A stretch of DNA of 5,897 nucleotides from Nitrospirota bacterium (GTDB lineage Bacteria; Nitrospirota; Nitrospiria; Nitrospirales; Nitrospiraceae), in the NCBI GenBank assembly GCA_004296865.1, contig SCVQ01000270.1:1-5897 (forward strand), given 5' to 3'. The notes below the pieces were generated by a model. That model worked only from the letters and a program-made list of their open reading frames with translations. It ran no database searches and was not told the DNA's origin. The translations under genes and the position numbers were made by a program. This document shows positions 1-5,019 of the stretch, in pieces. The stretch's first letter is position 1. Every line of letters starts with the position of its first letter.

Positions 1-849
1 GTCCTGTCCGGCGCCCATGTCCGCTTGTATAGCCCCGGCACGTTGCAGACGGTCCTTGCCCGTGCCGGTTTTCGAACCGATGCGGTCCGGGTCGCCGCAG
101 GGGATTGTCGGATGGGGATGAGTGCACGGCCGGCCGACCCTGTGCCCGACCAGCCCAGCGATGACCCACTGACGATCCAGCGACTCTATCGGGTGCTGCA
201 ATGGCCCGGCTCGACCGATGTGCTCGGTTGGAACTTGGCCGCGTTGTCGGAGACCCAACCCTGGACCATTCCGCCGTTATGCCGACGAACGCCCCCCGAT
301 GAGATGGGGACTCGGCACTATAGGGTCCGCAGGAGCGACGGCTATCTGGTTGCCTTGGCCCTGCACAATGCCGACGGGCATGACGTTCCGATCGTTCGTT
401 GGGGAGAGCGGGATGGCTATCGCACCATCCTCTCGGACCCGTCTCATCGGGAGCAGGCCGAGGGCCATACCACCATCGTCCAGTTGGGATTGGGGTCTGG
501 TGAGCTTGCGACGGCTCTTGCCGAACGACTGCGCGCGTCGCAGCATCTCATCATTTGGGAAGCGGACCCGGCCCTGGCCAAGGCGATCTTGGAAGTCGTT
601 GACCTGAGCCCCTTGTGGCTATCGACTCAGGTGAGCCTGCTGTTCGGTTCACATCCCCACTTGTCGCACGATCAACAGCAACGGCTGAAGCAGCCGAGCC
701 TGCTCTATACCACCAGTTCGGCCCGGTGCTGGAATACCTGGACCTACCGGCATATGATCGGGACATTGACCCCGTCCGGTCTGACCGCCGATGGGCCGCT
801 GTTCGGGCTCCCGGTTCGGGCCGAAGTCGGTGAGGGGGTGCTCCTGTGA
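1..849 (+). CDS. Methyltransferase-like tail fused to Maf/DUF115 N-terminal-like domain (5' partial)
   Basis: The frame is open to the left edge, so the true start lies outside; 282 residues remain before the TGA at 847-849. Residues about 5-24 (HVRLYSPGTLQTVLARAGF) look like the C-terminal segment of class I SAM-dependent methyltransferases, where an 'H-x-R-x-[FY]-[ST]-P-x-x-L' stretch precedes 'L-x-x-A-G-F'. From about residue 60 a second region begins. It includes a Rossmann-type strand-loop (QLGLGSGE, residues 161-168) and an acidic strand end (IIWEADP, about 184-190). This is the pattern I associate with the N-terminal domain of Maf-type motility accessory proteins, which glycosylate flagellin with nonulosonic acids. 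No DUF115 glycosyltransferase half follows: the gene stops about 90 residues after the acidic strand end. It may therefore be a shortened Maf relative or a domain reused in another role. The GxGxG loop could alternatively belong to a second methyltransferase fold. No signal peptide or membrane segment is visible. The next gene starts 75 bases downstream. Confidence 0.5.
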   Translation, partial: VLSGAHVRLYSPGTLQTVLARAGFRTDAVRVAAGDCRMGMSARPADPVPDQPSDDPLTIQRLYRVLQWPGSTDVLGWNLAALSETQPWTIPPLCRRTPPDEMGTRHYRVRRSDGYLVALALHNADGHDVPIVRWGERDGYRTILSDPSHREQAEGHTTIVQLGLGSGELATALAERLRASQHLIIWEADPALAKAILEVVDLSPLWLSTQVSLLFGSHPHLSHDQQQRLKQPSLLYTTSSARCWNTWTYRHMIGTLTPSGLTADGPLFGLPVRAEVGEGVLL

Positions 850-862
850 CGACGACGTCACA
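845..862. repeat. Perfect 7-bp inverted repeat across a stop codon
   Basis: The arms TGTGACG (845-851) and CGTCACA (856-862) are perfect reverse complements separated by ACGA. The repeat covers the TGA stop of the upstream gene. No T-run follows, so it is not a convincing intrinsic terminator. It could be a small mRNA hairpin, a regulator site, or chance. A similar GTGAC/GTCAC pair lies across the next gene's stop at 2991-3004. Confidence 0.4.
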
Positions 863-924
863 TCCATGCGGTCGGCGAAGCCACGCGACCGCGCGGATTG
901 TCCGGCCATCATTAGAGGATACCC

Positions 925-2994
925 ATGGCTCCTATTGATGCTCCCCGCATATTGGTTGCGAGCGCACAGGCTCAGGAAGTCAAATTGATTACGATGAGCC
1001 TGCGGGCGTTCTATGCCGACTGTCGAGTGGAAGCCGTGTATTCGGCGGAGGAGTTGCAACGGTGCGTGTCGGAGCAGGCATGGGACATCATTCTGCTGGA
1101 TGCCCAGCTTCTCGGTGCGAGCGGGCTCGATCTGCTCCAAGCACTCAGGCGGCAGAGGCCTCAGTCGGCCATTGTGGTCGTGGCCGGACGCCACGATCCG
1201 TCCGAAAGGACACAGGCGCTCCAGATGGGCGCGGACTATTATCTGTCCAAGCAAGCCCCCGCGTTTCAGACGGAATTGCCGATCGTCGTGCAGCAAGTGT
1301 TGGAGACACGTGAACTGCGCCAGCGGATGGACTCGGCCGAACGGTACCTGCATTTGATCGAGACCATGGCGGAGGTGCTCTATGAATTGGACAGTGAAGG
1401 GCGATTTCAGCGCGTCAGCCAGACCGTGGACACTCTTCTTGGGTATGACCCGCAAGAGTTGGTCGGGCGACACTATTCGACATTGTTGCGTCCGGAGGAC
1501 CAGGAGCAGGCCATGTACCGCTTCAATGAACGACGTATCGGTGCCAGGGCCACCAGGCGTTTTGGTCTCCAGCTCTTGCCCAAGTCCGATCCGGCTGTCC
1601 CGCGCAGGGAGACGGATGTCGAACTCAGCGCGATGGGGCTGTACGACCAGGCGCGACGGTTTCTGGGCACGATCGGGATCGTGCGGAACCTCAATGGGCA
1701 CAAGCAGGAACAGGAACGACTGAGGCAGCTTGAAGCACTGAACACGACATTGACCTCCATCTTGAGCGAGGCTGAGCGTTGGTTGAAGCAAGGCCGTGAT
1801 CTTCTGCAGGAATATGAACGGCAGGGCCAGACGCAACCGGCTGCGGAGACGCAACCGGTTGTAGAGGCAAGGTCCCCAGCCCTGAAGACCACCGGGGCAT
1901 CCATTCAGGACTGTCTGTCGAACCCGCTTGATGCCCAGGCCTTGGAGATGCGGGGGATGACGGGGATCCTGGGCGAAACCTCTTCGACCTCCGCCAAAGG
2001 TCCCTCGCTCTGGAATGTTGCTTTGCAGATTTTGGGGATCGAGGCGCGCTACCACAGGTTCGATGTGGAGCCGGAAAAGCTGGAGACCTTTTTCGACGCC
2101 GCTCGCCGGGATGACCGCCTCAAGGGGTTTAACGTGGCGGCTCCGTATAAGAAACGTGTGGTTGCGTTGCTGGATGAACTGGATCCCTTGGCCCGCCGCA
2201 TCGGTTCCGTGAATACGGTTGTCCGCACGAGAGAGGGCCGGCTGATCGGGTCGAACACGGAGGGATCCGGGGCAGTGGCCGGTCTGACCACAGGATTTCC
2301 CGACGAAGACGGGCCGTTCCTCGATCAATTGAACGGGCTGGATGTGCTGCTGATCGGCGCCGGTTGCGCCGGTCACGCGTTGGCCTGGTCCCTCTCCGAA
2401 GCGATCGGGCGCGGCCGGCTCTATCTGGCCAATCGTTCGCGAGGCCCTGTTGAACGGCTCTGCAGCGATCTGCAGGCCAGCTATCCCTCTGTGACCTGGG
2501 TCCATGAAACGGCGATTGAGACGGTGGCGCCTCGGGTCCATCTGATCATCAACGTCACGCTCAAGGGACAGACAGGATTTTTCACACAGGCTGACGGATT
2601 GCGAGTGTCCCTGGAGCCCTACTCGTCGCTGGCCCCGGCGAATCCGGTCGGACTTCCCGCCGACATCGTCAACGGCGCCACGCGCTTCTATGAGCAATGG
2701 TACCGGGCCTCGTTGTCCGATATTCTGGCGAACATCGAGCGCTCATTGCGCATCCTGGCTGCGGCCACTCCCTCTGTCCGGATCGTGGACAGCATCTATT
2801 CCCCTTCGGAGTCCGTCCTGCTCAGACAGGCGCGCCTTTCGGGCCATCGCGCGGTCAATGGAAAGGGCCTGGCGATCTGCCAAGCCGCAGACGCCTTCTT
2901 TCATCGCGTCTTCCATGACGACCTCGAACAGGCCGGACGACTGACCCCCGAGACCTACCGTACGATCGTCGCCTCGATGGGGGCCGCGTGGTGA
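925..2994 (+). CDS. Receiver-PAS-shikimate dehydrogenase-like fusion protein
   Basis: This 689-residue protein starts at an ATG with AGAGGA at 914-919, five bases upstream. Residues 8-125 have a receiver (CheY-like) fold with the phospho-acceptor position D59 (ILLDAQL) and the conserved lysine K109. The usual acidic pair after strand 1 is replaced (ILVASAQ, residues 9-15), so Mg-dependent phosphorylation is doubtful. Residues about 138-258 are a PAS domain (LIETMAEVLYELDSEGRF, then LLGYDPQELVG). Residues about 258-300 are a charged helical linker, followed by a Q/E/P/A-rich stretch. No histidine-kinase box, ATPase, GGDEF or DNA-binding domain follows. From about 345 to 660 the protein resembles AroE: NVAAPYKK (403-410) with the catalytic-type K409, GSVNTVV (427-433), NTEG (444-447), the nucleotide loop GAGCAG (478-483), NRS (503-505), and a C-terminal SIYSPSESVLLRQA segment. 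AroE enzymes reduce 3-dehydroshikimate with NADPH. Here the Asp of NTDG is Glu, NVT is NVA, and the S-x-S-P-x-x-H-N motif is altered (SAKGPSLWN, 356-364), so substrate or activity has probably changed. About 65 extra residues sit between the NVT strand (543-545) and the C-terminal AroE segment. A metabolite-sensing role is possible. Confidence 0.85.
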   Translation: MAPIDAPRILVASAQAQEVKLITMSLRAFYADCRVEAVYSAEELQRCVSEQAWDIILLDAQLLGASGLDLLQALRRQRPQSAIVVVAGRHDPSERTQALQMGADYYLSKQAPAFQTELPIVVQQVLETRELRQRMDSAERYLHLIETMAEVLYELDSEGRFQRVSQTVDTLLGYDPQELVGRHYSTLLRPEDQEQAMYRFNERRIGARATRRFGLQLLPKSDPAVPRRETDVELSAMGLYDQARRFLGTIGIVRNLNGHKQEQERLRQLEALNTTLTSILSEAERWLKQGRDLLQEYERQGQTQPAAETQPVVEARSPALKTTGASIQDCLSNPLDAQALEMRGMTGILGETSSTSAKGPSLWNVALQILGIEARYHRFDVEPEKLETFFDAARRDDRLKGFNVAAPYKKRVVALLDELDPLARRIGSVNTVVRTREGRLIGSNTEGSGAVAGLTTGFPDEDGPFLDQLNGLDVLLIGAGCAGHALAWSLSEAIGRGRLYLANRSRGPVERLCSDLQASYPSVTWVHETAIETVAPRVHLIINVTLKGQTGFFTQADGLRVSLEPYSSLAPANPVGLPADIVNGATRFYEQWYRASLSDILANIERSLRILAAATPSVRIVDSIYSPSESVLLRQARLSGHRAVNGKGLAICQAADAFFHRVFHDDLEQAGRLTPETYRTIVASMGAAW
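1829..1861 (+). repeat. Two tandem 15-bp near-identical copies within the linker of the fusion protein
   Basis: AGACGCAACCGGCTG (1829-1843) recurs as AGACGCAACCGGTTG (1847-1861) with an 18-base period, encoding the repeated peptide TQPAAETQPVVE. The repeat is in frame, so copy-number change would add or remove six residues. It marks a flexible linker between the coiled-coil and AroE-like parts. Confidence 0.6.
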
Positions 2995-3004
2995 CGGCTG
3001 TCAC
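2991..3004. repeat. Short inverted repeat across the stop codon
   Basis: GTGAC (2991-2995) and GTCAC (3000-3004) flank GGCT and span the TGA at 2992-2994. The five-base arms have no T-run after them, so this is not a supported terminator. It is listed because the same GTGAC/GTCAC arms cross the previous gene's stop at 846-861. Confidence 0.3.
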
Positions 3005-3050
3005 GATCCACGGTGTTGTCGCATCGGCCTAGGTCCAGGTCGCAACCCCT

Positions 3051-3167
3051 TCATGACAGGCCATCGGATGGCTCCGCCTGTGCAGGTCGCGCCGGGTAAG
3101 AGACGTGCGCCACCAGGAAAATATTGCCCAGCCGTCCGTCCTTCGCGTCGTTGCCTCCCGCGACCAT
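3051..3167 (-). CDS. Doubtful 38-residue ORF on the minus strand
   Basis: Read on the minus strand from an ATG at 3167 to a TGA at 3051-3053, this gives 38 residues beginning MVAGGNDAKDGRLGNIFLVA. Codon third positions are mostly G or C, as in the real genes nearby, and a GAGGG sequence lies about eight bases before the ATG. I recognise no family. It could be a small protein, a remnant of a larger gene, or chance in GC-rich DNA, and it lies opposite to every other gene. It is included only as a candidate. Confidence 0.15.
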   Translation of the reverse strand: MVAGGNDAKDGRLGNIFLVAHVSYPARPAQAEPSDGLS

Positions 3168-3205
3168 GACCGGTTCCCTCAAGCCCAGCCTGCATCTCGT
3201 CGCTG

Positions 3206-3227
3206 AATCCGATCATGGCATCGGATT
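3206..3227. repeat. Perfect 8-bp inverted repeat, possible operator
   Basis: AATCCGAT (3206-3213) and ATCGGATT (3220-3227) are perfect reverse complements around CATGGC. It lies about 35 bases upstream of the candidate promoter and about 90 bases before the winged-helix gene, whose product could bind such a dyad. TTTG follows but no real T-run, so a terminator for the upstream gene is less likely. Being an operator is inferred from position and symmetry only. Confidence 0.4.
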
Positions 3228-3261
3228 TGTATGGTGTGTGGCTTCAGCGAGCATCCCGCGC

Positions 3262-3289
3262 TTAAGTTTCCGGCCGATCGTGACGATAG
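3262..3289 (+). promoter_or_regulatory. Candidate sigma-28 (FliA)-like promoter
   Basis: TTAAGTTT (3262-3269) followed after 12 bases by GACGATAG (3282-3289) matches the enteric FliA consensus TAAAGTTT-N11-GCCGATAA at 7/8 and 6/8 positions, with a spacer one base long. Transcription would begin shortly before 3300, giving a leader of about 20-25 bases to the ATG at 3320. If correct, the downstream genes would be expressed with late flagellar genes, which would suit a flagellin-decoration role. A chance match in a 325-base gap cannot be excluded. Confidence 0.3.
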
Positions 3290-3319
3290 AGCGTTTAGTT
3301 ACTGGATGGACGGTTCGCG

Positions 3320-3931
3320 ATGATTACCGCGCCTCTGCAATTTCTTCGGCCGACCAAGCTCATGCGGGAGCTCTTCGTGCTGCTGGCGCTCGAAGAAACG
3401 TCGAATTTGAGCCAGCACCAGTTGGCCAAGAAGGTGGGGGTCAGCAGCGCCATGTCCCACAATTACATGAAGGACTTGATCGACCAGGGCGTGGTCTCGG
3501 TGTCGGGGCAGACCAACCGGAACATGAAGTATGTCGTGACGGCCAAGGGCACTGAGCGGAGAGTGGCCCTCATGGGCGCCTATTCCAAAGAAATTGCCAG
3601 TCTGTACTCCATCGCCAAACAGGAGGTTGAGCGGCGGCTCTGGGAACTGCACCGAGAGGGGTTGAAGAGCGTGGTGCTCTTCGGCGCGGCGGAAACCGGT
3701 GAATTGGTCTACAGCGCGGCCAAGACGACGCCCATCCGGATACTGGGCTTTGTGGACAATGACGCCACGAAGCACCGCATGTTGTTCGGGAAAATTCCGG
3801 TGTCCTCGCCGGATACGATCGAAGCCTACCAGCCGGACGGAGTCTTGATCGCATCATCCGGGGAGACCGACGCGATCTATCGGCAGCTGCGCCATCTTTC
3901 GGAAAAAGGAGTGAGCATTGTCACACTATAA
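3320..3931 (+). CDS. Winged-helix regulator fused to Rossmann-like (PglD-N/CapD-N-type) domain
   Basis: This 203-residue protein starts at the ATG; an in-frame TAG at 3296-3298 bars any long upstream extension, and the ribosome site is weak (GGA at 3308-3310). Residues about 16-80 form a winged helix-turn-helix of MarR/ArsR-like type: SQHQLAKKVGVSSAMSHNYM (31-50) holds the two HTH helices, and KYVVTAKG (70-77) resembles the wing and the T-x-x-G turn of MarR-like proteins. A helical connector (about 82-112) leads to a Rossmann-like domain with VVLFGAAETGELVY (118-131), ILGFVDND (141-148), and a GKIPVSSPDTI segment (157-167). These are typical of the nucleotide- or sugar-binding N-terminal modules found in PglD-type acyltransferases and CapD-type epimerases. 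Proteins of this plan are known in surface-polysaccharide clusters. It probably regulates the cluster, perhaps sensing a nucleotide or nucleotide-sugar, and does not look catalytic. Its end overlaps the oxidoreductase start by 14 bases, implying translational coupling. Confidence 0.85.
   Translation: MITAPLQFLRPTKLMRELFVLLALEETSNLSQHQLAKKVGVSSAMSHNYMKDLIDQGVVSVSGQTNRNMKYVVTAKGTERRVALMGAYSKEIASLYSIAKQEVERRLWELHREGLKSVVLFGAAETGELVYSAAKTTPIRILGFVDNDATKHRMLFGKIPVSSPDTIEAYQPDGVLIASSGETDAIYRQLRHLSEKGVSIVTL
3906..3911 (+). promoter_or_regulatory. Ribosome binding site supporting the TTG start at 3918
   Basis: AAGGAG ends six bases before the TTG at 3918, inside the coding region of the upstream regulator. 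It is the reason TTG is taken as the oxidoreductase start. No ATG or GTG lies in frame ahead of the nucleotide-binding loop. Confidence 0.5.
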
Positions 3932-5012
3932 GGAGGCGGCAATACCGGTCGCCGCTGCGCAACCACAGGAGAGTCGCCAGGCTGGCACGGGTCGGACTCG
4001 TGCCGCGATTATCGGACTGGGCCAGATCGGCAACCAGTTCGATGACGATCCCAAGCGGACCGAGATCTGGACCCATGCCGGAGCCTACCTGGCCGTGCCG
4101 GAGGTGGGACTGGTGGCGGGCGCCGATCCGGATGCGGACCGGCTGCATCGGTTCGTCAAAGGCCGGCGGGTGTCCAATGGTTATCGTGACTATCGGGAAA
4201 TGTTGCGAAGCGAAACCATCGATCTGCTGAGCATCTGCTCGCCGACCGCCTTCCACCATGAGATGGTCCTGGAAGGGGTGAAGGCGGGCGTCAAGGCCAT
4301 TTTCTGCGAGAAGCCGCTGGCGGCGACGGTGGAGCAGGCGATGGACATGGTCGAGGCCTGCGAGTCCGCCGGGGTGGTCCTGGCGGTCAACCATTCGCGG
4401 CGCTGGGAGGCGATCTACATCCATGCCAAACGGCTGCTGGCCCAGGGTGAGATCGGGGTCCTCAAATCGATCGTGGGACATTACCCGGGAAAAGTCTTCA
4501 CGATGGGCACACATTTGTTCGACTTGATGCGGTTTTATGCCGGCAATGTGGAGTGGGCCTGCGGAGACGCGACGGATCACGGGGAGGGGGAACTCAACCT
4601 GTCCGGTTATCTGCACTTTCGGTCCAGCGTGCAAGGGACCGTGGTCTCTGGCTGGGACCGCGCCAATCACCTGTTCGAGTTGGAATTGCTGGGAAGCCGT
4701 GGGCGGATCTGCCTCTTCGGGGACGGCGATCGTCTGGAGGTCTCGCGGTTCGAGGACAGTCCGCGGTATTCGGGCTATCGAGAACTGTCTCAAGCCCAAG
4801 CCGAAGATCCGGCCTTGCTCCACGGAGAGAACCGCCTGGTCGTGGCGGTCAAGGATATTGTGCGGTGCGTGCAGAGCGACAAGGTCCCGGCCTGCAGCGG
4901 GCGGGACGGCCTGGCGGCCCTGGAGGTGGCTTGGGCGCTATGCGAATCGGCCACGCGCGGCCATACGCGCATCGAGTTTCCCCTTTATCGCTCGCTGTCC
5001 CAATGGAGGTAA
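3918..5012 (+). CDS. Gfo/Idh/MocA family NAD(P)-dependent oxidoreductase
   Basis: This 364-residue protein has the usual length for the family, whose members oxidise or reduce sugars, nucleotide sugars and inositols. The N-terminal Rossmann fold shows GLGQIG (33-38), an acidic strand end (GADPDADR, 68-75), and SICSPTAFHHE (105-115), which is the family's 'P-x-x-x-H' segment. The active-site EKP is at 131-133, with K132 the expected catalytic lysine, and VNHSRRW (157-163) follows. In the C-terminal sheet domain GTHLFDL (197-203) supplies the expected H199 and D202. The predicted TTG start gives about 30 poorly conserved residues before the first strand; a downstream ATA facing a strong ribosome site is an alternative start (see 3929-3936). 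The gene overlaps the regulator by 14 bases and is followed after seven bases by a DegT-family aminotransferase. That supports a role in making a keto-sugar or keto-cyclitol for amination, as RifL/RifK or NtdC/NtdA pairs do. The exact substrate cannot be read from the sequence. Confidence 0.9.
   Translation: MSHYKEAAIPVAAAQPQESRQAGTGRTRAAIIGLGQIGNQFDDDPKRTEIWTHAGAYLAVPEVGLVAGADPDADRLHRFVKGRRVSNGYRDYREMLRSETIDLLSICSPTAFHHEMVLEGVKAGVKAIFCEKPLAATVEQAMDMVEACESAGVVLAVNHSRRWEAIYIHAKRLLAQGEIGVLKSIVGHYPGKVFTMGTHLFDLMRFYAGNVEWACGDATDHGEGELNLSGYLHFRSSVQGTVVSGWDRANHLFELELLGSRGRICLFGDGDRLEVSRFEDSPRYSGYRELSQAQAEDPALLHGENRLVVAVKDIVRCVQSDKVPACSGRDGLAALEVAWALCESATRGHTRIEFPLYRSLSQWR
3929..3936 (+). promoter_or_regulatory. 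Near-perfect Shine-Dalgarno without a standard start codon
   Basis: TAAGGAGG is an almost full complement of the 16S 3' tail and the strongest such site noticed in the window, overlapping the regulator's TAA. Five bases after it, in the oxidoreductase frame, stands ATA (3942-3944), codon 9 from the TTG. No ATG, GTG or TTG lies within the usual spacing in any frame. Confidence 0.5.
5005..5010 (+). promoter_or_regulatory. Ribosome binding site of the aminotransferase gene
   Basis: GGAGGT ends nine bases before the GTG at 5020 and lies within the last codons of the oxidoreductase. An ATG at 5012 is closer but opens only a three-codon frame ending in TGA, so GTG at 5020 is the start. Confidence 0.6.
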
Positions 5013-5019
5013 TGACATC

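Larger units (their letters stand above)
2995..3319. other. 325-base intergenic region, no confident gene
   Basis: This is the only long gap in the window and separates the fusion gene from the downstream three-gene block. It contains a small nested hairpin (GCCAT at 3060-3064 with ATGGC at 3068-3072), a clean 8-bp inverted repeat (3206-3227) and a candidate sigma-28-like promoter (3262-3289). No tRNA, rRNA, riboswitch or intrinsic terminator with a T-run was recognised. Since a new transcription unit probably begins here, the gap is best read as a promoter/regulatory region. A doubtful 38-codon ORF lies on the minus strand. Confidence 0.6.

Noticed and set aside
1183..1313. Histidine-kinase or GGDEF output for the receiver-PAS protein
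   Set aside because: No H-box, N/G1/G2 ATP-binding boxes or GG[DE]EF motif could be found anywhere in the 689 residues; the region after the PAS domain is a helical linker leading to the AroE-like module.
649..2697. 682-residue open frame on the minus strand
   Set aside because: It lies antisense to the end of the first gene and most of the receiver-PAS-AroE gene, whose domain motifs are clear on the plus strand. Its translation is rich in Arg, His, Gln and Pro with no recognisable domain, as expected for an antisense shadow in GC-rich DNA.
3206..3230. Intrinsic terminator for the fusion gene
   Set aside because: The 8-bp stem is followed only by TTTG then mixed sequence, and it lies over 200 bases after the stop codon; operator or neutral dyad is the safer reading.
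3124..3555. 143-residue plus-strand frame across the gap and into the winged-helix gene
   Set aside because: It is out of frame with the clear HTH domain, has no good ribosome site and turns Gly/Gln/Arg-rich where it overlaps the real gene.
3921..4823. 300-residue open frame on the minus strand
   Set aside because: It is antisense to the oxidoreductase, which has GLGQIG, EKP and GTHLFD motifs in the right order. The minus-strand translation shows no family pattern.
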